Assembly: GCA_964448185.1 (NCBI GenBank)
Contig: CAYUVO010000108.1
Coordinates: 1-7,898, forward strand
Reading direction: 5' to 3'
Length of the DNA: 7,898 nucleotides
From: OFTM382 sp964448185
GTDB lineage: Bacteria; Planctomycetota; Phycisphaerae; Phycisphaerales; UBA1924
Both the position numbers and the translations under genes were made by a program. The first letter of the stretch is position 1, and every line of letters begins with the position of its first letter. Below the pieces are notes generated by a model. The model was not told where the DNA came from. It was given only the letters and a program-made list of their open reading frames with translations, and made no database searches. Positions 1 through 4,908 of the stretch are shown in pieces.

Positions 1-1
1 C

Positions 2-352
2 CAGATCGACAACTCTAACGTGTCATTCACGGCCAACAGCGTCACGATCGACGCCTCCGAGATCGGCGGAGCAGCGGTCGCGCTGGACCAGACGGTGACC
101 GTCCAGCTCATCTCCGGCCCCGTGGCCACATGCCCGGGCGACATCGCCGACGACTTCGGCACCATCGGCGCTGACGGCATAGTGAGCTTTGGCGACTTCT
201 TAGCTTTGCTCGGCCTGGTCGGTCCATGTCCCGGCGGCACTCCGGGATGCACCGGCGACATCGCCGACGACTTTGGAACCTTGGGTGCTGACGGCATGGT
301 GAGCTTTGGCGACTTCCTCGCGCTGCTCGGACTCGTCGGGCCGTGCCCGTAA
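2..352 (+). CDS. Secreted protein with two C-terminal dockerin-like modules (5' truncated by window edge)
   Basis: The frame is open from the left edge, so this is the last 116 residues of a longer gene; an internal GTG at 20 is not a convincing start. Residues 1-43 look like the end of a beta-rich extracellular domain (alternating polar and hydrophobic strands). Residues 44-77 and 83-116 are two near-identical 34-residue modules joined by GGTPG, and the second ends exactly at the stop codon. Each runs Cys, GDIADDFG, GADG, VSFGDFLALLG, GPCP. The Asp/Gly spacing followed by FGDFLALLG resembles the calcium-binding loop and helix of type I dockerins, and the flanking Cys pair could form a disulfide. 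From memory, modules of this kind end many exported proteins of Phycisphaerales and are thought to be sorting or anchoring signals. The function of the missing N-terminal part cannot be told. Confidence 0.8.
   Translation, partial: QIDNSNVSFTANSVTIDASEIGGAAVALDQTVTVQLISGPVATCPGDIADDFGTIGADGIVSFGDFLALLGLVGPCPGGTPGCTGDIADDFGTLGADGMVSFGDFLALLGLVGPCP
131..349 (+). repeat. Two 102-base direct repeats encoding the dockerin-like module
   Basis: Copy 1 is 131-232 and copy 2 is 248-349, separated by 15 bases (GGTPG). Codon by codon, 31 of 34 residues are identical. Twelve codons differ only synonymously, and the three amino-acid changes are Pro/Thr, Ile/Leu and Ile/Met. This is an old duplication kept by selection on the protein, not a recent DNA duplication. 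Confidence 0.9.
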
Positions 353-355
353 GAA

Positions 356-384
356 GAGCGAGCGTAGAGACATCCCCCTCGCTC
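356..384 (+). terminator. Possible stem-loop terminator after the secreted-protein gene
   Basis: GAGCGAG (356-362) and CTCGCTC (378-384) are perfect 7-base complements with a 15-base loop, starting 3 bases after the stop codon. No T-run follows, so this could be a factor-dependent or non-canonical terminator, or chance. The remainder of the gap up to 448 shows nothing else convincing. Confidence 0.35.
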
Positions 385-448
385 ACACTCGGGGCTTGTC
401 GATGACATACACACAGGCCCGGCGCGCGAGCCACCATGTATCTCTGGT

Positions 449-934
449 TTACTTCTGGGGCGGGATCACCGTGATGCAGCCGGCGGTCTTGGTGTAGCGG
501 GGGACGCTCGGGTCGATGGTGAGAGCCCAGAGGTCGATGCCGCCAACGATAGAGCGAGCGCCCTCGTAGCCGGCGGCCTTGAGGGTGTTGGCGGCGAAGA
601 GCGAACGCCGGCCGCTGTGACAGATGATGAGGATCTCGGTGCCCTTGGGCTCGTTGCGTGCTGCGAGGGCTTGGTCAATCTCGCGTGTGCGCGCGGCCAA
701 CTCATCGAGCGGGATGTGGACGTGGTTGCACAAACACACCGCGGCGACTTCTTCATCCCGGCGGCAATCAATGAGCATCGGCGCGGCGTGGCCCTTGCCC
801 GAGAGAACCTTGGCGGCGTACTTAGGCCCGACTTCGAGTGTGGGCAGATAGGGGTAGTCGCACGGGACGCCCTTGCAACATTCGGGATCTTGTGCGGAGT
901 CTTGTTGAGAGCCGTGGTCAGATTCCTGGCTCAC
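449..934 (-). CDS. Rhodanese-like domain protein with a Cys-rich N-terminus
   Basis: This 161-residue cytoplasmic protein has a single rhodanese domain. Visible family marks are the DCRRDEE segment near 56-62 (usual form DVRxxxE), HIPLDEL at 73-79, the active-site loop CHSGRR at 105-110 with C105 as the presumed persulfide-carrying cysteine, and GGIDLWA at 131-137. Rhodaneses carry or transfer sulfur as a cysteine persulfide; the acceptor here is unknown. The N-terminus adds CCKGVPC (19-25) and there is a CLC at 67-69, more cysteines than usual, which could hold a metal or pass sulfur along. The start is a GTG overlapping the upstream TGA (GTGA, 931-934). A GAGGA ribosome-binding site at 941-945 sits 6 bases before it, so translation is probably coupled to the lipoprotein gene. 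It is the last gene of the recX operon. Confidence 0.85.
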   Translation of the reverse strand: MSQESDHGSQQDSAQDPECCKGVPCDYPYLPTLEVGPKYAAKVLSGKGHAAPMLIDCRRDEEVAAVCLCNHVHIPLDELAARTREIDQALAARNEPKGTEILIICHSGRRSLFAANTLKAAGYEGARSIVGGIDLWALTIDPSVPRYTKTAGCITVIPPQK

Positions 935-1611
935 CGCTTGTCCTCGTCGGCGGGGGCTGGGGGGGCGAGCGGGGCGGGGGTCATCGGAGTCATGGTGCCG
1001 ATGAGAGCCTTCTCCTCAATAACACGGGGGGCTTGGTCAGACGTGGTCGGAGCTTCCACATCGGTCATGCTTGTGGCGGGTTGAGTTGGAAGTGGAGACT
1101 CCGTTTCGTTCGCGGCGGGGGCAGGTTTATATTGAGGCGTTCGTTGGTAGGCGATGTTGGGGCTTTCGTGGGTCATGCCTTGGTGGGAGGTGACCATGCG
1201 CACGGGGAGCGCTACTGCGTCGATGATGGCTGAGCCGAGGACGACGGGGACCTCGGCGATCTTGGTGTCACCGGAATCGCCGGTGAGTTCGAGGGCTTGC
1301 TCGGCGGTCGGGAACTCGTTGCGCTGGCGGGTCGTGATGCGTGTGTGGCGGAGGTTGGAGTTGTACGTCGGCCTGTGGGCTGTGTTGTCAACGGGGATGT
1401 TGATGGTGGTGGGGGTCCACTGAGAGCGGTCGAGCTGATAGGTTGACTCATAGGGCAGGTCGTCGAGGGGTGCGACGAGTTGGGGATCGGTGCCGACGTA
1501 GGAGCGGTCGTTGTGGGGCGACATGCAGCCGGTCAGGCCGAGCATGGCGGTGAGGGCGAGCAGCGGCAACACGAGCATCGAGGCGAAGGGGGTGTGGGAT
1601 GGTTTGGCCAT
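931..1611 (-). CDS. Predicted lipoprotein, function unknown
   Basis: A 226-residue protein that I do not recognise. The N-terminus is a lipoprotein signal peptide: basic/polar start, hydrophobic stretch about 10-25, then lipobox LTGC at 26-29 with C29 as the lipidated residue. This predicts export and membrane attachment. A middle segment (about 100-140) is the most ordered part, with FPTAEQALEL followed by a hydrophobic stretch VPVVLGSAIIDAVALPVRMV. The last 70 or so residues are rich in Pro, Thr, Ala and Glu and probably disordered. The gene begins 4 bases after the recX stop and overlaps the rhodanese start by 4 bases, so it is the middle gene of a tightly packed operon. There is no clear ribosome-binding site of its own, which fits translational coupling. 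Its position next to recX gives no obvious clue to function. Confidence 0.8.
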   Translation of the reverse strand: MAKPSHTPFASMLVLPLLALTAMLGLTGCMSPHNDRSYVGTDPQLVAPLDDLPYESTYQLDRSQWTPTTINIPVDNTAHRPTYNSNLRHTRITTRQRNEFPTAEQALELTGDSGDTKIAEVPVVLGSAIIDAVALPVRMVTSHQGMTHESPNIAYQRTPQYKPAPAANETESPLPTQPATSMTDVEAPTTSDQAPRVIEEKALIGTMTPMTPAPLAPPAPADEDKR

Positions 1612-1615
1612 GGGA

Positions 1616-2344
1616 TCAGTTTAGCTCGTCTGGTGAAGGGGGGGGTGGGCGATCGGCGAGAGCGGTTCGGACAGCTTCGCGGAGGACGTCGTGCTCGAAG
1701 CCTCTGCGGGCGAGGAAGCCGGTGAGCCTGCGGGTGAGGGTTTGATGGTCGAGATCGGGTGAGGCTCTTTGGACCCGTTTGGAGACGAGAGCGATGGCGT
1801 CGGCTAGGGCGTCACGCTCTGAGGCGGCCTCGGCGGCGGCTCTCGACGCAAGGGAGCGATCGATCCCGCGTTGGGCGAGCTTGAGCTCGATGAGCCTTCG
1901 GCCCGACTTGCCGCGATCGGCGAGATTCTCGGCCAGACGGTGTGCGAGGGCGTCGTCGTTGAGCAGACCCGCTTGGTCGAGGCGTTCGAGGGTGGCCTCG
2001 ATCGCTGGGGTGGCGTGTCCGGCTCGACGCAGGCGGGTGCGGAGTTCGCCTGTGGCTCGATCGCGGGAGTTGAGGAGTCGCAGGGCACGCTTGAGGCAGC
2101 CACACCGGTCGATGGCGGCGATGAGCGGGTCGATCTGCTCGTCGGTGAGGGTGTCGCCACGGGCGAGGTCAAAGTCGATCACCAGCAGGGCGTCGATCTG
2201 GCCGGCGGCCTTGCGGTCGAGGGTGATGCTGACTCGCTCGCCCGCGGTGCCCACCGCTCGCAAGGAGGTGATGGTCATGCCCGCCTCGGGGGTGACGGGC
2301 TTGGCTCGTGGCTTGCGGGTGCGTGATTGGGAGGGGAAGGGCAT
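1616..2344 (-). CDS. recX: RecX family regulatory protein
   Basis: RecX binds RecA filaments and limits recombinase and SOS activity in the cytoplasm. The 242-residue product shows the family pattern of three-helix repeats: the N-terminal part about 84-105 (LKRALRLLNSRDRATGELRTRL), LERLDQAGLLNDDALAHRLAENLADRGKSGRR around 119-150 with the characteristic LND and GK.G, then LKLAQRGID at 154-162, and a final repeat near 200-228 with LARRGFEHDVL. Residues 1-22 are basic and low-complexity. ATG at codon 23 (base 2278) is an attractive alternative start: GAGG (2284-2287) lies 5 bases upstream, whereas the first ATG has no visible ribosome-binding site, and a weak -10-like TACACT (minus strand, 2354-2359) lies just 10 bases above it. 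The C-terminus is Pro-rich. recX usually lies by recA; here it heads an operon with a lipoprotein and a rhodanese. Confidence 0.87.
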   Translation of the reverse strand: MPFPSQSRTRKPRAKPVTPEAGMTITSLRAVGTAGERVSITLDRKAAGQIDALLVIDFDLARGDTLTDEQIDPLIAAIDRCGCLKRALRLLNSRDRATGELRTRLRRAGHATPAIEATLERLDQAGLLNDDALAHRLAENLADRGKSGRRLIELKLAQRGIDRSLASRAAAEAASERDALADAIALVSKRVQRASPDLDHQTLTRRLTGFLARRGFEHDVLREAVRTALADRPPPPSPDELN

Positions 2345-2446
2345 CGTCGTGGCAGTGTACCGCTTCTACGCTGAATGATGAAATGAACCACGGGCGGGTT
2401 GTCCGTGCCACGAGAGACTACTCACACACAGAACGGGAGTGACACT
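2345..2446. promoter_or_regulatory. Divergent intergenic region between recX and the dehydrogenase, with an 8-base inverted repeat
   Basis: These 102 bases must hold promoters for both directions. TCGTGGCA (2347-2354) and TGCCACGA (2406-2413) are perfect inverted copies 51 bases apart, near the two ends of the region. They could be half-sites for a regulator acting on both genes, but chance is possible. No clear -35/-10 pair stands out on either strand. Confidence 0.3.
2435..2439 (+). promoter_or_regulatory. Ribosome-binding site that fixes the dehydrogenase start
   Basis: GGGAG lies 7 bases before ATG 2447. It picks this ATG over an in-frame TTG at 2399, which would add 16 residues before the Rossmann strand that are unlike the family. 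Confidence 0.7.
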
Positions 2447-3319
2447 ATGAGCAAGCACGGGATCAAGAAGGTCGTGGTCATCGGCGGCGGGCAAATGGGC
2501 GGCGGGATCGCCCAGATCAGCGCGGTGGCCGGCTTTGAGACGGTGGTGTTCGATGTTTCGGCGGATCAGATCAAGCGGTGCGAGGCGACGCACGACAAGC
2601 TGCTCGCACGAGGGGTTGAAAAGGGGCGGATGTCGCAGGAGGATGCGACGGCGGCCAAGGGCAGGTTGGCGTATGTGTCTGATCTTGGGGACGCTGCGGG
2701 CGGCGATATTGTCATCGAAGCCGTGGTCGAGGATCTTGCGATCAAGCAGCAGGTCTTTGCGCAGGTGCTCGAACATTATAAAGGCACGGATGCGATTCTT
2801 GCGAGCAACACAAGCTCGATCAGTATCACGGCGATGGCTGCATCGGTAGCGAGTGGTGGAGGGGATGCGAGTAGGTTTATCGGGATGCACTTCTTTTATC
2901 CGGTGCCGGTGATGAAGCTGGTGGAGGTGATCCGGGGTTTGCAGACGAGTGATGAGGTGGTGGCGAGGACGATCGCGCTCTCAGAAGCGATGGGCAAGAC
3001 GGCGCTGGCTGCGAATGACCGGGCGGGGTTTGTGAGCAATCGGATCTTGATGCCGATGCTTAACGAGGCGTTTTATGCGTTGATGGAAGGGGTCGCCGAG
3101 GCGGAGGCGATTGATGGGATTATGAAGCTCGGGTGCAACTTCCCGATGGGGCCTTTACAGCTCGCGGATTTTATTGGGCTCGATACATGCTGTCATATTA
3201 TGAACGTGCTGGCTGAGGGATTGAACAGCGATCGGTATCGACCTTGCCCGCTGCTCAAGCAACTCGTTGAGGCGGGGCGATTGGGCAACAAGTCGGGGCA
3301 TGGCGTGTATAAGTATTAG
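2447..3319 (+). CDS. hbd: 3-hydroxybutyryl-CoA / 3-hydroxyacyl-CoA dehydrogenase
   Basis: NAD(P)-dependent oxidation of (S)-3-hydroxyacyl-CoA (3-hydroxybutyryl-CoA for the short-chain members) to the 3-ketoacyl-CoA, in the cytoplasm. The 290 residues match the usual single-function enzyme (about 280-295). Visible: dinucleotide-binding loop VIGGGQMGGGIAQ at 11-23, the acidic D36 ending the second strand, NTSS at 121-124 with S123 at the substrate-binding Ser position, the catalytic pair H148 (in GMHFFYPVPVMKLVEVI) and E160 twelve residues later, N198 in the SNRI motif, and the C-terminal domain GPLQLADFIGLD at 235-246 ending in GRLGNKSGHGVYKY. A loop between NTSS and H148 is 4 residues longer than in the human enzyme, with a GGG. 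The next gene starts 41 bases downstream on the same strand, probably co-transcribed. The exact chain length accepted cannot be read from the sequence. Confidence 0.92.
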   Translation: MSKHGIKKVVVIGGGQMGGGIAQISAVAGFETVVFDVSADQIKRCEATHDKLLARGVEKGRMSQEDATAAKGRLAYVSDLGDAAGGDIVIEAVVEDLAIKQQVFAQVLEHYKGTDAILASNTSSISITAMAASVASGGGDASRFIGMHFFYPVPVMKLVEVIRGLQTSDEVVARTIALSEAMGKTALAANDRAGFVSNRILMPMLNEAFYALMEGVAEAEAIDGIMKLGCNFPMGPLQLADFIGLDTCCHIMNVLAEGLNSDRYRPCPLLKQLVEAGRLGNKSGHGVYKY

Positions 3320-3360
3320 AACGTCCGTGTTGCTTATCGAATGCACAAGGGAGCCGAGCG

Positions 3361-4710
3361 ATGAAGAAGATCAGGATCGGTTGCGGCGTGGTGGCGGTGT
3401 TGGTGTTGCTGCTGGTTGTGGTGGCGGCGGTGCCTTATCTTTCGATTGGGAGCGGCTCGGGCAGCTTGGAAGGTTGGCGTGAACGGGATTACGGCGAAGA
3501 GTTGTATGAGCTTGCGATGCACGAAGCGGGTCTTGATGCACCGGGCGCGGTCAACGGATTCGATGGGTATGTTGCGATGGTGGAGCTGTTTGAGGAGATT
3601 CGGCGCACTCCAGAATATAGCTTTGCGGAACCACAGTCGGCGGCGCGAATGCTGATGGGGACCGCAACCGAAGAAGATCTCGCCGAGCCTTACCGAGAGC
3701 TTGGAGAGATTGGGTTAGAATTATTGAAGAGTCCTAGGCTCCAAGAGTTAGACGCTGCGATTGATGCGTTTGCTCGCTCGGATGGAGCTGTGGGGCCGAT
3801 AGAGAGTTCGATTGATTATTCTGATTCGTGGATGTTCGAGCATGGCAGTGGCACCCGGGCACTGGCAAGGCTCTTTGATGCAAGGTCGCAGGTCGCAGCG
3901 TGGCGAGGGGATACACAGGCGGCGGTTGCGCACATTGGACGTATGGTCGCTCTGACTCAGCCTTATAACGAGCAACCTCTCATGATTGGGCGACTGATAG
4001 GTATCGCGATCAAGTCATTGGCATTGGTGGATGTTCGACGGCTTGCATTGGTGACTGATGACCTTGAAGTGCTCGAAGCACTAGATGCGGTGTTGGATCG
4101 AGCGTCGAGCGGGCCGCCGATTTCGTACACGCTTGAGGGTGAGAGGTTGATCGGGCTTGCGCAGCTCCAGTCGCTGCCGGCGCCTTCGCTACCGATCAAG
4201 TTGTTCAGCCCATCGGCGCAGGCTGAAGTTCTCAGCGAGTTCTATGATCGGGCGATCGAGTGGGCGAGTACGCCCATCGAGCAGAGAGTGGGACAATCAC
4301 CCGGAGCGTGGGCCGATGGATTGCCTGACTCGAAGTATTCTGTCGCGAAGATATTGCTTCCTGCGATCGACCGGTTCATACAAGCCGACGATGACTTCGA
4401 GCAAGCCTTTGTTGCGACGCGGGCGGTCATTGCGGTGAGGCGGTATGAGCTTGTGCGTGGGGAGTTGCCCGCGACGCTCGGGGCATTGGTACCCGAGTTT
4501 CTTGATGCTGCTTCGCTAGACCCTGTCAATGGCAAGGAGTTTATTTATCGTGCGCAGCCGGATGCGCACACGGGTGCGCCGTTCACGCTGTACTCGTTGG
4601 GGCGTGACGGGATCGATCATGGCGGTGAGATCAAGGAACGCTTTGGGCCAGGCGAGTGGCGGGGCTACGGCAAGAATTTCACCGCTCAGTGGGTGCCGAC
4701 GGATCAGTAG
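3361..4710 (+). CDS. Membrane-anchored or exported protein of unknown function
   Basis: A 449-residue protein not assigned to a named family. It starts KK.R and then has a strong hydrophobic segment at about 9-27, an uncleaved anchor or signal peptide, so most of the chain is outside the cytoplasm. Residues 40-345 look largely alpha-helical, with repeated Leu/Ala-rich helices (for example 110-140, 165-200, 205-250). Residues about 350-420 (RAVIAVRRYELVRGELPATLGALVPEFL, then DPVNGKEFIYR, then TLYSLGRDGIDHGG) match a C-terminal pattern I recall from many planctomycete proteins of unknown role. It resembles the lower half of type II secretion pseudopilins, where such a tail ends in YSxGxDG. The start is well supported: AAGGGAG (3347-3353) sits 7 bases before the ATG. 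It follows the dehydrogenase by 41 bases and is followed by two hairpins. Confidence 0.8.
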   Translation: MKKIRIGCGVVAVLVLLLVVVAAVPYLSIGSGSGSLEGWRERDYGEELYELAMHEAGLDAPGAVNGFDGYVAMVELFEEIRRTPEYSFAEPQSAARMLMGTATEEDLAEPYRELGEIGLELLKSPRLQELDAAIDAFARSDGAVGPIESSIDYSDSWMFEHGSGTRALARLFDARSQVAAWRGDTQAAVAHIGRMVALTQPYNEQPLMIGRLIGIAIKSLALVDVRRLALVTDDLEVLEALDAVLDRASSGPPISYTLEGERLIGLAQLQSLPAPSLPIKLFSPSAQAEVLSEFYDRAIEWASTPIEQRVGQSPGAWADGLPDSKYSVAKILLPAIDRFIQADDDFEQAFVATRAVIAVRRYELVRGELPATLGALVPEFLDAASLDPVNGKEFIYRAQPDAHTGAPFTLYSLGRDGIDHGGEIKERFGPGEWRGYGKNFTAQWVPTDQ

Positions 4711-4726
4711 AGTCGCTCTCGCCTTG

Positions 4727-4747
4727 GGACCTGCTCTGGGCAGGTCT
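4727..4747 (+). other. Hairpin just after the anchored-protein gene
   Basis: ACCTGC (4729-4734) and GCAGGT (4740-4745) pair perfectly around a 5-base loop. A G-C and a G-T pair extend the stem to 8. It lies 16 bases past the stop at 4710. No T-run follows, so it may protect the 3' end of the mRNA rather than terminate transcription. Confidence 0.35.
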
Positions 4748-4846
4748 ATGTCTGGTGACCGCTGGTCGGATCGCTTATGCGGGCACCTCCGAGGAGTGAA
4801 TCAGCCTGTTTGGCGATGCACGAACGGTTGAGCCAAAGATCAAAGC

Positions 4847-4877
4847 ACGCCCGGGGGTTCTCTCTCGGGCGTTTGTT
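4847..4877 (+). terminator. Likely intrinsic terminator or leader attenuator upstream of the mutase
   Basis: ACGCCCG (4847-4853) pairs with CGGGCGT (4866-4872) around a 12-base loop. An A-rich run precedes it and TTTGTTC follows, the classic layout of a rho-independent terminator on the plus strand. It would end the transcript of the 3361-4710 gene. It lies only 36 bases before the mutase ATG, so the mutase promoter must overlap it, or the hairpin acts as an attenuator in the mutase leader. A -10-like TATAGT is at 4880-4885, but its -35 partner is weak. I see no B12-riboswitch motif between 4711 and 4908. Confidence 0.55.
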
Positions 4878-4908
4878 CATATAGTGAGGCTTACGAAAGG
4901 CATCTCCT

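Noticed and set aside
2262..2378. Perfect-looking plus-strand ribosome-binding site AAGGAGGTGAT (2262-2272) before an ATG at 2277 opening a 33-codon frame
   Set aside because: The bases are explained as antisense to RecX codons for I-T-S-L; the small peptide has no family features and overlaps the 5' end of recX.
2399..2446. N-terminal extension of the dehydrogenase from TTG 2399
   Set aside because: The ATG at 2447 has a well-placed GGGAG and starts just before the Rossmann strand as in the family.
4711..4908. Cobalamin riboswitch before the B12-dependent mutase
   Set aside because: I looked for the conserved B12-box bases and found no match; mutase genes are in any case less often under such control than B12 synthesis or uptake genes.
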